A stretch of 39,503 nucleotides of DNA from Acidobacteriota bacterium (lineage in GTDB: Bacteria; Acidobacteriota; Terriglobia; UBA7540), in the NCBI GenBank assembly GCA_003224635.1, contig QHZK01000045.1, forward strand, positions 3,157 to 42,659. The letters are read 5' to 3'. Under the pieces are notes generated by a model. It had not been told where the DNA came from, searched no databases, and worked only from the letters and a program-made list of their open reading frames with translations. Below, in pieces: positions 14,904 through 22,588 of this stretch. The position numbers and the translations under genes were made by a program. The number at the start of each line of letters is the position of its first letter. The first letter of the stretch is position 1.

Positions 14904-16070
14904 CTATTTCCCGACCGAGCCCTGGGCGGAAGCCGTAATCCGATTCCCAGCCGACTCGCGCCCGCCGTGGCCGCCGTCCCCGGGCAGCAGCAGGTAGCCG
15001 ACAACGCCGCGCTTGCTGACGGTTGTCACCACGAGGTCATAAGGACGCTTGGCCTGCTTCGAGTAGAAGTCCACCGCCTCTTGGGCGCCCCCATTGGGCA
15101 GCCACAGGGTCCGCCCCTCCGTGGTCAATGACACGTAGCCCGCAAAGCGCTGGTAGCTCACGTCGGTCCTGATAACGGTCAGGGAGACGCCGGGCGCGAG
15201 TTCGACCGTGGAATTCTTGACCGCCTCAAAATCTACGCGCTGGCGATCGATCTCGTGGGCGAGCGTGTCAAGGCTGCTCTGGCTCCGGTTGACCTGGTCG
15301 CGCAGACTCGCCAAGTTCTGCCCCGTGGTGTTCTGCTGGCCGGCCATTTCCTGTCGAAGGCTGGCGACTTCGGTTTGGAGCTGGGCCTGCTTCTGGAGCT
15401 GGTCCTGCACCTGGGCTAGGCGAGCCGTCTGTTCCGCCTGATCCGACTCCACTCGGGCCAGGCGGGCGTCCGTCACTCGAGCCTGCTTATCCATTTCCGC
15501 CCGCATGCGCCCTTCTGCCTGCGCAATGCGTTCCTGGGTCTGGTGGCGCGCGACGGCCAGCGTCGAGCTGATCTTGTGATCGAGCTTGTCGACGCGCTCC
15601 GCGAGTCCATTCCAGTTGGCCGTCAGGTCACGCAGACTGGCTTCGGCTGAGTTCATTCGTCCGCCCAGCGCCGCGAGCACTGGCTGCGGACCGGGCAATT
15701 GCGATAGTGAGATGTTGTTTTGCCGCAGAACGAGGTAGACGTATCCCATCACACAGATCAAGGCGAGAGACAGCAGACTTACAGCCGACCAGAGCGCCCT
15801 GGTCGTGTGCCGGCCCTCTTGCAGGGGCCGCACGGGCCGATCGGGGAAGCGCTCGCGGCCCGAGGCTGCGGGCCGGTGCTCGCTCGGCCGGCCGGCGGCT
15901 CCGCCTCTTCCAGACTGCGGCGCCGCGCCCGCGCGCTCGCCGACATCGGTCAAAGGAATCTCCCCAACGTTGATTTGCTTTGGGTCCATGCTGCTCTTCG
16001 CTTGATCCGTCCTGGTCTTCTCAAGGTCGGAATTTGGTCTGTGCTCATTCAGGTCACCCAAGATACCCAT
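14904..16070 (-). CDS. Membrane-anchored coiled-coil protein, unknown role
   Basis: A 388-residue protein. Residues 1-88 are hydrophilic and rich in Pro, Gly and Arg, probably disordered and cytosolic. One membrane helix follows at about 91-115 (LWSAVSLLSLALICVMGYVY). A long Gln/Glu/Ala-rich coiled coil comes next, at about 135-275 (RMRAEMDKQARVTDARLARV; ARLAQVQDQLQKQAQLQTEV). A globular C-terminal domain of about 100 residues (VELAPGVSLTVIRTDVSYQR; YDLVVTTVSKRGVVGYLLLP) would lie outside the cytosolic membrane. GGAGGTG eight bases before ATG 16070 supports the start. It is divergent from the polysaccharide operon across a 767-base gap. Family name not recognised; I believe similar coiled-coil proteins occur in Acidobacteria. 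A scaffold role next to the export machinery is only a guess. Confidence 0.85.
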   Translation of the reverse strand: MGILGDLNEHRPNSDLEKTRTDQAKSSMDPKQINVGEIPLTDVGERAGAAPQSGRGGAAGRPSEHRPAASGRERFPDRPVRPLQEGRHTTRALWSAVSLLSLALICVMGYVYLVLRQNNISLSQLPGPQPVLAALGGRMNSAEASLRDLTANWNGLAERVDKLDHKISSTLAVARHQTQERIAQAEGRMRAEMDKQARVTDARLARVESDQAEQTARLAQVQDQLQKQAQLQTEVASLRQEMAGQQNTTGQNLASLRDQVNRSQSSLDTLAHEIDRQRVDFEAVKNSTVELAPGVSLTVIRTDVSYQRFAGYVSLTTEGRTLWLPNGGAQEAVDFYSKQAKRPYDLVVTTVSKRGVVGYLLLPGDGGHGGRESAGNRITASAQGSVGK

Positions 16071-16228
16071 CCGTTCACCTCCGGGATTTGACTCAACTTC
16101 CCGTTGCCTCGCCCGCCGCTTAGCCGGCCGTTTTCCGAGACGTCATTTCCCGTCCTAGGTAGTGCAAGCTGTTTGCCATACAGTAGCGCGGCTTTACAAC
16201 CCTTGTGGATTCATCGGATTGGCCGACT

Positions 16229-16245
16229 GTCGCGCCTCAGGCGAC
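16229..16245. repeat. Short hairpin in the intergenic region
   Basis: GTCGC and GCGAC flank a seven-base loop (GCCTCAG). It lies in a GC-rich stretch that resembles the other GC-rich intergenic repeats of this window. Function unknown. Confidence 0.35.
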
Positions 16246-16349
16246 GGCAGGCGGAGCGCGGCCGCAGCGCCCCGAAAGGTGAAGAATTTACCAAGGGGGC
16301 CGCCTGGCCAGGGAGGTCCAGCCTCCTTGATGCCGGCAGAAAGTATGGC

Positions 16350-16379
16350 TTGAAATTTTTTCCTGTGTTGGCATATATT
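16350..16379 (+). promoter_or_regulatory. Putative promoter upstream of wzc
   Basis: TTGAAA (16350-16355) and TATATT (16374-16379) are separated by 18 bases in an AT-rich island within GC-rich DNA. Each box matches the sigma-70 consensus at 5/6. The transcript would have a leader of about 450 bases before the BY-kinase gene, so other promoters may lie closer. Confidence 0.4.
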
Positions 16380-16683
16380 TACGGGCGTTAGATTTGAAGT
16401 AACGAGTGCTCAACCAACTACTCACCGGAGACACCGGCCGGACGCGCACTTTGGATCGAAGATCGCTGATGGTTTACGACAAGCCGGCTACCCTTAACGC
16501 ACGATATCAGACCTCTTTACTCGCACCTTGAACTGCCGCACTTCATTCCGACGGCGTTTGAGGTGGGGGGCCCCCGGCAAGCATGAATCATCCAGTCTGA
16601 CCTTCGTCTCGTGGGCCGGCTCATTGAAGATACTTCCAGGGCCTGCCTGTAGGTCACAGGGCGAAGCCGTAGACGCCCGTAGC

Positions 16684-16700
16684 GCCGCCGTCTCGGCGGC
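16684..16700. repeat. GC-rich hairpin, part of dispersed repeat
   Basis: GCCGCC and GGCGGC form a perfect six-base stem around GTCTC. It begins a block of repeat units that runs to 16807. The phrase 'GCCGCCGTCTCGGCGGC' followed by 'GCGGGCAGGATGCCCGC' is, from memory, common between genes in Acidobacteria and related genomes. Confidence 0.5.
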
Positions 16701-16712
16701 TGTCGCTGGGCG

Positions 16713-16740
16713 CCCCGCCTCAGCGCGTGCGGGCAGGATG
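16713..16740 (+). repeat. 28-bp direct repeat, copy 1
   Basis: Begins CCCCGCCTCAGCGC and ends GCGGGCAGGATG. It matches copy 2 (16775-16802) at 27 of 28 positions (G versus A in the middle). The copies start 62 bases apart. Two copies only, so not a CRISPR. Confidence 0.8.
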
Positions 16741-16774
16741 AGACCCCGAGCGGCGGCCTCCAGCTACGACGGCA

Positions 16775-16807
16775 CCCCGCCTCAGCGCATGCGGGCAGGA
16801 TGCCCGC
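16775..16807 (+). repeat. 28-bp direct repeat, copy 2, with perfect hairpin at its end
   Basis: The 28-bp unit spans 16775-16802. Its end plus five more bases form GCGGGCA-GGA-TGCCCGC (16791-16807), a perfect seven-base stem with three-base loop. Copy 1 lacks the right arm. The block ends 30 bases before the BY-kinase ATG and could affect its leader RNA. Confidence 0.75.
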
Positions 16808-16837
16808 TACCACGAGAGGTTCTGACAAAAAGCGATC

Positions 16838-19087
16838 ATGGAAAATGACCCGATAGAAAGCAGAGAACTTGCTCCCGTCGAAGCTGCTCCTCAGGACCGG
16901 CTGAGCTATCCTCGCCCGCCCAAGATTACCGAGCTCGATGCCGGCAGTGATGAAGCCTATTCGTATGTGCGCGCCTACTGGCGCATGCTGGTCAGACACG
17001 GTTGGACGATCCTTACCGTGGCGTTCGTGGTCACAATGCTGGTCGCCCTGATTTCCTTCAGGCTGCAACCGGTGTACCAGGCAACGGCGCGAGTGGAGAT
17101 TGAGGCCGCGACGCCCGAGATCCGAACCCTGAGCGACCTTTTCGAGGCGATGCCTGCCGACGATATGTTTTTGCAGACCCAGGTCAACGTGCTGCAGAGC
17201 GATAACCTGGCCTGGCAAACGATCGAGCAACTGCGTCTGGGAGAGAATCCCGCTTTTGCTCCTCCGCTGAAGGGCGCTTCGCCCCAGCGAGGCGAGTCCG
17301 CCGAGGCGGAGAGCCCGCTCGTCGGGATATTCAAGGGCGGCCTGCGCGTCGAAATCATGAGGAACAGCCGCATTGCGGCCGTGAGCTTCGAGAGCCCCGA
17401 CCCGAAGCTTGCCGCTCAAGTGGTCAACGCGCTGGTCTATAACTACCAGGAATATAACTACCACAAGAACTACGAAGCGACGCGGAAGGCCTCCGGCTGG
17501 ATGGAACAGCAGCTCGACGAGTTAAAGGCCAAGGTGGAAAGGTCCCAGCAGGCGCTGGTGGACTACGAGCGAGACAACAAGATCATCAACATCAGCGACA
17601 AGGAAAACGTTGAAGAGAAGAAGCTCGGGGACCTGAGTAAAGAGCTGACCGACGCTCAAGCCGAGGTCGTGCGAGCCGAGTCCCTCTACAATGTGGCGCG
17701 CAACAACGAAAACCAAATGGCGTCGCTCGTGGGGAATGACCTGCTTTCACGGCTCGAGGAGAAATACGCCGAGCTGAAGTCGCAATACGTCGAAGCCCGC
17801 GAGCAGTACGGGCCCAATTTCCCCAAGGTCGTCAGGCTCAGGGACCAGGCCGAAGAAATCCGGTCCAGCCTCGAAGCCGAACGGAAGCGCATCGTGGAGC
17901 GCTACCATGGGGAGTATGTTGCCGCCCAGCAGAGGGAGGCCATGATCTCGGAGGCGCTGGCCCGGCAGAAGGTTGAACTCGAAAAGCTGAACCAGCTTCT
18001 GATTCAGCAAAATATCCTGAAGCACGAATTTCAAACCAACCAGCAACTCTATGAGGGCCTTCTCCAGCGGCTGAAAGACGCTACCCTCTCCTCGGGCCTG
18101 CGAGCGACCAACATCCACATCGTCGATCAGGCGCGCGTTCCCGGCGCACCCGTGCGGCCGAGGAAGCTCTTTAACGTCACCATTGGCTTGCTGGTCGGCC
18201 TGATCTTGGGGGTCGCCCTTGCTTTCGTCCAGGAGGCGCTGGATGATTCCATCAAGAGCATCGGGCAGGTGGAGCGCTACCTTTCAACCAACGCCCTGGC
18301 GGTGATACCGCTGGCGCGCACCGTGCGATCGCGCTCGCTGGATCGCGGCGGCAACGGGTCAGCGGACCGGCGCGAGGCCGTGGAGTTGACGCTGCTCAAG
18401 AGGCCGGCCTCGGAACTGGCGGAAGCCTATCGCTCGATGCGCACGGCGATCCTGCTCGCAACGTCGCCACGCCCGCCCCAGGTGATTGTGATGACCAGCG
18501 CGCAGCCGAGCGAGGGCAAGACCTGCACCTCACTCAACCTGTCGCTGGCGCTCGCCCAGCGAAGGGTGCGAGTGCTGGTCATCGACGCCGACTTCCGCAA
18601 GCCGGGCATTGCCGCAGCGATGGGGATGTCCAACGAAAGGGGTCTCAGCAACATTCTCAGGGGGGAGCAGAGCGTGGACGAGGTGCTGCTCCAGGCCCAC
18701 ACCCTCCCGAACCTCTGGGTGCTTCCCGCCGGGCCCGTCCCCAGCAACCCGACCGACCTGCTGTCCTCGCCCGACATGGCCAGGCTGGTCGAGGAGCTGA
18801 AGCAGCGGTTCGAGCACATCGTGCTGGACAGCCCGCCCATCCTTCTGATGACCGACGCTACGGTGCTTTCCATTCTCTCGGACGGCGTAGTGCTGGTGGT
18901 GGAGGGGGGTGTGACACCGCTTGGGGCCGTGCTGCGCGCTCACCGGATCATCGAGAACGCGGGCGGAAAGATTCTGGGCGTGGTCTTAAACAAGGTTGAC
19001 GTCCGCCGCGGCACCTATTATGGCTCATACTACGGTTACGGACGCGGCTACTATAATTACTACTACGGCGCGCGGTCGGGGCGATGA
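16838..19087 (+). CDS. wzc: Wzc/ExoP-type polysaccharide co-polymerase with BY-kinase domain
   Basis: A 749-residue inner-membrane chain-length regulator fused to a bacterial tyrosine kinase. The Wzz domain starts at about 40 with TM1 (WTILTVAFVVTMLVALISF, about 54-73), followed by a periplasmic coiled-coil region and a GNVR-like part (APVRPRKLFN) just before TM2 (about 445-464). The cytosolic kinase has the deviant P-loop MTSAQPSEGKT (about 551-561), Walker A' VLVIDADFRKP (about 578-588) and Walker B HIVLDSPP (about 660-667). A C-terminal cluster of ten tyrosines (about 729-744; YYGSYYGYGRGYYNYYYG) is the autophosphorylation tail. It sets chain length and couples polymerisation to export. 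First gene of the polysaccharide locus; only a weak ribosome site precedes ATG 16838. Confidence 0.95.
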   Translation: MENDPIESRELAPVEAAPQDRLSYPRPPKITELDAGSDEAYSYVRAYWRMLVRHGWTILTVAFVVTMLVALISFRLQPVYQATARVEIEAATPEIRTLSDLFEAMPADDMFLQTQVNVLQSDNLAWQTIEQLRLGENPAFAPPLKGASPQRGESAEAESPLVGIFKGGLRVEIMRNSRIAAVSFESPDPKLAAQVVNALVYNYQEYNYHKNYEATRKASGWMEQQLDELKAKVERSQQALVDYERDNKIINISDKENVEEKKLGDLSKELTDAQAEVVRAESLYNVARNNENQMASLVGNDLLSRLEEKYAELKSQYVEAREQYGPNFPKVVRLRDQAEEIRSSLEAERKRIVERYHGEYVAAQQREAMISEALARQKVELEKLNQLLIQQNILKHEFQTNQQLYEGLLQRLKDATLSSGLRATNIHIVDQARVPGAPVRPRKLFNVTIGLLVGLILGVALAFVQEALDDSIKSIGQVERYLSTNALAVIPLARTVRSRSLDRGGNGSADRREAVELTLLKRPASELAEAYRSMRTAILLATSPRPPQVIVMTSAQPSEGKTCTSLNLSLALAQRRVRVLVIDADFRKPGIAAAMGMSNERGLSNILRGEQSVDEVLLQAHTLPNLWVLPAGPVPSNPTDLLSSPDMARLVEELKQRFEHIVLDSPPILLMTDATVLSILSDGVVLVVEGGVTPLGAVLRAHRIIENAGGKILGVVLNKVDVRRGTYYGSYYGYGRGYYNYYYGARSGR

Positions 19088-19151
19088 AGGAAGCTGGCTC
19101 CTTTGTGACGCTCGATGCTAGGATGCTTGGTTAGTGGATTGGAAGGTTGCC

Positions 19152-19334
19152 GTGGAAACGAAGCAGCAGATATTGAAGGCAATTGAAGATCTCCCCGACG
19201 ATGCCGGAGTCGAGGATGCCCTGGATCGGCTCTACCTGCTCTACAAGGTCGAGAGAGGCCTTCGCCAAGCGGACCAGGGTGAACTCCTCACTCAAGAAGA
19301 GCTCCGCGAGCGTATGGCGAAGTGGCGCAAGTAA
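19152..19334 (+). CDS. Small antitoxin-like protein
   Basis: A 60-residue acidic protein (METKQQILKAIEDLPDDAGV, then EDALDRLYLLYKVERGLRQA and LLTQEELRERMAKWRK). The form, a short helical protein with a C-terminal 'lTqeEa..rm..W' tail directly ahead of a ParE/RelE-like gene, is that of addiction-module antitoxins. The start is GTG 19152 with GGAAGG five bases upstream; a GTG at 19134 is possible but less well placed. It overlaps the toxin gene by 13 bases. It would bind and neutralise the toxin and repress the pair. Confidence 0.8.
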   Translation: METKQQILKAIEDLPDDAGVEDALDRLYLLYKVERGLRQADQGELLTQEELRERMAKWRK

Positions 19335-19627
19335 GGTGGACGCCGCAGGCGGCCGATGATCTCGATGCGATCTGTCTGTTCATCGCTCGGGACGCTCCTA
19401 CATTGGCGGCGATATTCGCCGACCGGGTACTGCGCGCCTCAGACCGACTGGCGAGTCATCCACGGTTGGGAAGAGTTGTTCCGGAGTTGGGGAACGAAAA
19501 CATCAGAGAGATCATCGTTGGCAGCTACCGCGTCATCTATCGGATTCAGCGAGAACAAGTCCACCTTTTGACCGTGCACCACGGGGCTCGACCTCTCGAC
19601 ACCACAAAGATTGACGCAGGCAGCTAA
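19322..19627 (+). CDS. ParE/RelE family toxin
   Basis: A 101-residue protein of the ParE/RelE fold. It shows VRWTPQAADDLDAICLFIAR, the common helix-1 pattern, then ASDRLASHPRLGRVVPEL, the turn IREIIVGSYRVIYRI and the ending VHLLTVHHGARPL. These are the standard ParE-type marks (P..GR.VPE, R.i.v..YRviYri, v.v..v.HgaR). ParE toxins attack DNA gyrase and RelE toxins cut mRNA; the pattern fits ParE better. The start is GTG 19322 inside the end of the antitoxin gene. The pair sits inside the polysaccharide locus between wzc and the ligase, as an inserted stabilising module. Confidence 0.88.
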   Translation: MAQVRWTPQAADDLDAICLFIARDAPTLAAIFADRVLRASDRLASHPRLGRVVPELGNENIREIIVGSYRVIYRIQREQVHLLTVHHGARPLDTTKIDAGS

Positions 19628-19653
19628 CCAACAGAGCAACCAACCCCTTGCCC

Positions 19654-20009
19654 ATGGCCACTTCGAAAGTCCTTAGCGAGATCGCCTCGTTCTTGGAAGA
19701 ACGGGCCCACCAGGGCGCGCCGATTTTCTATAACGAACTAGCGAAGGCGTTCGGGCTGTCTCCAGTAACCGAAGCTTGGTTCTCTCATCCCCTTTGCGAC
19801 GTATTTGCCACGCTTGATGATGCGGACCAAGCGAAGGAGTGCCTTTTCGAACCGCCCTCGTGGTTAGCAAAGACAAAGGCATTCCAGGTGAGGGCTTCTT
19901 CAAGACGCTCCATGCGCTTCGGGGTACTCCCTATCCGATACGAAACGAACTCGAGAAATTGCGCATATGGAAGGAAGAGTTTGACCGCTTGGTGTCATTC
20001 TACAAATGA
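19654..20009 (+). pseudogene. Conserved hypothetical protein with HTH-like N-terminus, frameshifted
   Basis: ATG 19654 opens MATSKVLSEIASFLEERAHQ then GAPIFYNELAKAFGLSPVTE and AWFSHPLCDVFATLDDADQ. Near 19837 the frame breaks. In the next frame the protein resumes as PFRTALVVSKDKGIPGEGFF, then KTLHALRGTPYPIRN and ELEKLRIWKEEFDRLVSFYK, ending in TGA at 20007-20009. One extra G in 'AAGGAGTGCC' would restore one protein of about 118 residues (..AKGVPFRTALVV..). The family, as I remember it, is a widely spread hypothetical whose N-terminus looks like a winged-helix. It is either inactivated or has a sequence error. Directly follows the toxin-antitoxin pair. Confidence 0.65.
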
Positions 20010-20091
20010 GTTTTTGTCCTCGCGGAAGCTCACGGTCAATCACGGGTACGATTGACCGTGGCCACCGTTCATGATCACGATGACCATCCGC

Positions 20092-20120
20092 TTGCCTTCC
20101 GGTCTCAATCCTGCTATACT
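20092..20120 (+). promoter_or_regulatory. Promoter of the polysaccharide synthesis operon
   Basis: TTGCCT (20092-20097), a 17-base spacer, and TATACT (20115-20120) preceded by TG (extended -10, TGcTATACT). Transcription from about 20127 would give a leader of about 250 bases ahead of the ligase gene. It is the best plus-strand promoter I see in the locus. Confidence 0.6.
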
Positions 20121-20129
20121 CGGTCTAGT

Positions 20130-20379
20130 ATTTATGTTTCATTAGGTCGAAGGCCTAGCCTAGCCGCCTCGTAGAACCCCAAGAAACCTCGAAAAAAGGG
20201 GCATTTTTCAGGGGAACAAAGCCAATATGTGACTTATAATCAACAACTTAACTCAAAAATGGCAGAAAAACAAAGCCAAACTGGATTGGCCTTCCCGCTC
20301 CCTTGACAATGTAATCCCGGCGCCGTGCCGCTGACCGACCGGCCGAGCTCGCGCCGTAAACGCCCACGCTACTCTCACA
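20130..20379 (+). other. AT-rich leader before the ligase gene
   Basis: This gap has no gene. It is unusually rich in A and T for the window between 20190 and 20285. It contains two copies of AACAAAGCCAA (20215-20225 and 20269-20279), 54 bases apart, a lone TATAAT at 20235-20240 without a good -35, and a TTGACA at 20303-20308 without a -10. The doubled motif could be a protein site or part of an RNA structure; no known riboswitch or JUMPstart/ops element (GGCGGTAG) was found. Confidence 0.45.
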
Positions 20380-21720
20380 ATGTCAACCTCGTTGACCGCA
20401 ACGCGCGCGTGTCCGGTTGCACTGGAAACGACGGCACAGGAAAGCGCTCGCGCAGCATCGGCCTTATGGTTCTCGGCAGGGCGGGTCTTGCTCCTCCTGA
20501 CGCTGCTCGGCGCGCCGCTCGCCTTCGGCGCGGTTGAAACATGGGCGTGGGCGTCGCTGGCGGTTCTGGTCTGTGTGAGCCTCTTCCTCTGGACGCTCGG
20601 CAGCGTCCGGCAGCGAGTAGCGCGGATCTGGTGGTCGCCGCTGTATCTCGTCGGGATGCTATTCCTTCTCCTCGGAGGCGCTCAGTATTCCGGTCACCTC
20701 ACCCTGGACCCGATCCGGACTCGCGAGTCACTGCTGAAGCTCGCGGCCTATCTGCTTCTCTTTTTCGTCGCCACGCAGCTCGTGGTGAGTGGGGGCGAGG
20801 AGTCTCTCGTGCGCTTCGGGTTCGTGGTCGCCGCTTATGCGTGCGCCCTGGGGTTGTTTGCCATGCTGCAGTTCTGCTCCAGCAACGGGCGGATCTACTG
20901 GACGGTCAGACCGGAGAACGCTTGGCCCTTCGGCCCGTATGTGAATCGGAACCACTACGCCGGGCTGATGGAGCTGCTGATCCCGATGGTCATCGGCCTT
21001 CTCCTCTCTCGACCCGAACACGATCCGAGGCGCAAGTTTGTGGCCGTGGCGGTCCTGGTCGCGGTCGCGTCCCTGCTGCTCTCAGGCTCGCGGGGAGGGC
21101 TGATTTCTTTCCTGGTCGAGGCCCTGTTGCTGGGAGGCATCTTCTGGATCCACTCGAAGCGCGAAGGCCGCCGCGCCTCGGCGACGCTTCTGGCCCTGGG
21201 AGGGGCGGCCGCCGCTACGCTCTTCTTCTGGCTGGACCCTGGAGAAATCTCAACCCGTCTGGCGACGGCCTTCGAGTACTCCCACGCGGCAGAAGCAACC
21301 AACGACACCCGGCTGATGCTGGCGCGGGACTCGCTGCGCATGGTGCGGGACCATCCCTGGGCGGGGGCCGGCCTGGGCAGCTTTGAGGATGTTCATCCCC
21401 GCTACCAGAGTTTTGCTTCGGACCTAGTGTTCACTCACGCCCACAACGACTACGCCGAGGCGCTGGCCGAAGCCGGGCTGGCGGGCGGAGCGCTGGTCCT
21501 GCTGGCGCTGGTGATCTTCTTGCGCCGGGCCTTCACGGACCTGCGCGAGCGCCTGCGATACGAAGCCGGCTGGATCCAGGTGGGCGCGGCGGTGGGCTGT
21601 TCGGGCCTGCTCGTCCATAGCCTCGCTGACTTCAATTTCCACATCCCGGCCAACGCGGCGTGGTTTTCTGTTTGCCTGGCTGTAGCCTTGTCGAGTTGCT
21701 GCAAACGATTGAGCTCATGA
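20380..21720 (+). CDS. O-antigen ligase/polymerase family membrane protein (Wzy_C)
   Basis: A 446-residue protein with about ten membrane helices (VLLLLTLLGAPLAFGAV; LAVLVCVSLFLWTL; LYLVGMLFLLLGGA; LLKLAAYLLLFFVATQLVV; AVAVLVAVASLLLSGSRGGL; LVEALLLGGIFWI and more). WPFGPYVNRNHYAGLMELL and LLLSGSRGGLISF are hallmark sequences of the WaaL/Wzy_C (PF04932) family. The large periplasmic loop includes DTRLMLARDSLRMVRDHPWA then GAGLGSF and THAHNDYAEALAEAGL, where Arg and His act in glycan transfer. It would either ligate or polymerise undecaprenyl-linked repeat units. Its stop overlaps the next gene as ATGA. No clear ribosome site precedes ATG 20380. A second, unrelated polymerase-like gene lies at 28477. 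Confidence 0.92.
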   Translation: MSTSLTATRACPVALETTAQESARAASALWFSAGRVLLLLTLLGAPLAFGAVETWAWASLAVLVCVSLFLWTLGSVRQRVARIWWSPLYLVGMLFLLLGGAQYSGHLTLDPIRTRESLLKLAAYLLLFFVATQLVVSGGEESLVRFGFVVAAYACALGLFAMLQFCSSNGRIYWTVRPENAWPFGPYVNRNHYAGLMELLIPMVIGLLLSRPEHDPRRKFVAVAVLVAVASLLLSGSRGGLISFLVEALLLGGIFWIHSKREGRRASATLLALGGAAAATLFFWLDPGEISTRLATAFEYSHAAEATNDTRLMLARDSLRMVRDHPWAGAGLGSFEDVHPRYQSFASDLVFTHAHNDYAEALAEAGLAGGALVLLALVIFLRRAFTDLRERLRYEAGWIQVGAAVGCSGLLVHSLADFNFHIPANAAWFSVCLAVALSSCCKRLSS

Positions 21721-22451
21721 GCGAATACCCGGAAAGAATATATGCCAGATACTCGGAGATTCGACCCCATGTGACTGTTCCGAGGAGTAAGGATAACCTG
21801 CTCGTGGGCCGGGAACGGGTCTTCCGGAAGGTGCTCCTTCCCTTGCTGCCGGCGGACAAGCAGGCCAGGATTCTCGACCTCGGCTGTGGTTACGGCGAGT
21901 TTCTTTGCTTCCTTCAGAAGGAAGGCTACCAGAACGCCGCCGGAATCGATTTGAACCGGCGCCAGCTCGATGCAGCGGAGCGCCTCGGGGTAAGAAACCT
22001 TCGGTACGGCGACGCGAGGGACGCGCTACTCGAATCATCAAACACACTTGACTGCATCTCTGCCATTGACGTCCTGGAACACATCCCCAAGGGTCAGATT
22101 CTGAGTTTCCTGGATACCGTCTACGGAGCTCTGCGAACGGGCGGGAGATTTATTTGCCAGGTGCCCAATCTCGCCGCCTTCTACACTCCACTTTTCTACA
22201 TGGACTTTAGCCACGAGAGTCCTTTCACGGCAACCAGCCTGACTCAGGTGCTGGAGCTGGCCAATTTCACCAATGTGCGGGTCTACCCGAGGGGCCCCGT
22301 TGCCACGAGCGTGAAAAGCGCAGTGCGGTGCGTGCTGTGGAAGCTCATCAGTTCGGGCCTGCGGTTCATCCAGACCGTGGAAGGAGGACCGCATCACCCG
22401 TCGGACTCGATTTATACCGCCGCCATCCTTGCTGTCGCGGACAAGGGCTGA
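21717..22451 (+). CDS. Class I SAM-dependent methyltransferase
   Basis: A 244-residue methyltransferase of the Methyltransf_23/UbiG-like group. The SAM-binding motif I is ARILDLGCGYGEFLCFLQ; then AAGIDLNRRQLDAAERLG (motif II acid at the end of beta-2), YGDARDALLE, and ISAIDVLEHIPKGQILSFL (motif IV with the 'DVLEH' signature), followed by ALRTGGRFICQVPNL. ATG 21717 overlaps the ligase stop (ATGA), so the genes are translationally coupled; an upstream extension of the frame lies inside the ligase gene and is ignored. Cytosolic. In this context it probably methylates a sugar or capping residue on the repeat unit; the acceptor is unknown. Confidence 0.92.
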   Translation: MSEYPERIYARYSEIRPHVTVPRSKDNLLVGRERVFRKVLLPLLPADKQARILDLGCGYGEFLCFLQKEGYQNAAGIDLNRRQLDAAERLGVRNLRYGDARDALLESSNTLDCISAIDVLEHIPKGQILSFLDTVYGALRTGGRFICQVPNLAAFYTPLFYMDFSHESPFTATSLTQVLELANFTNVRVYPRGPVATSVKSAVRCVLWKLISSGLRFIQTVEGGPHHPSDSIYTAAILAVADKG

Positions 22452-22588
22452 GGTTAGGGCCCTGCGAGGGCGAAGCTTGCTGCGACCACCTCCCTCAGGC
22501 AATCGTTCTCGCTCATGGAACCGGGCAGGGCCGGCCCCGGTGGAGGACTTCGCGTTCACGCCTTGCGTCCCGACGAGAGCGAGCGCAG

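Noticed and set aside
16713-16807. Direct repeats as a CRISPR array
   Set aside because: Only two copies, GC-rich hairpins and a spacer that itself holds repeat-like sequence; no cas genes.
20303-20308. TTGACA as a -35 box for the ligase gene
   Set aside because: No -10-like sequence at the right spacing; the following DNA is GC-rich.
20541-21386. 281-residue open frame inside the ligase gene
   Set aside because: Arg- and Gly-rich shadow of a clear multi-helix membrane protein in the other frame.
22328-22588. Upstream extension of the second methyltransferase
   Set aside because: Overlaps the previous gene and has no protein-like pattern before about 22589.
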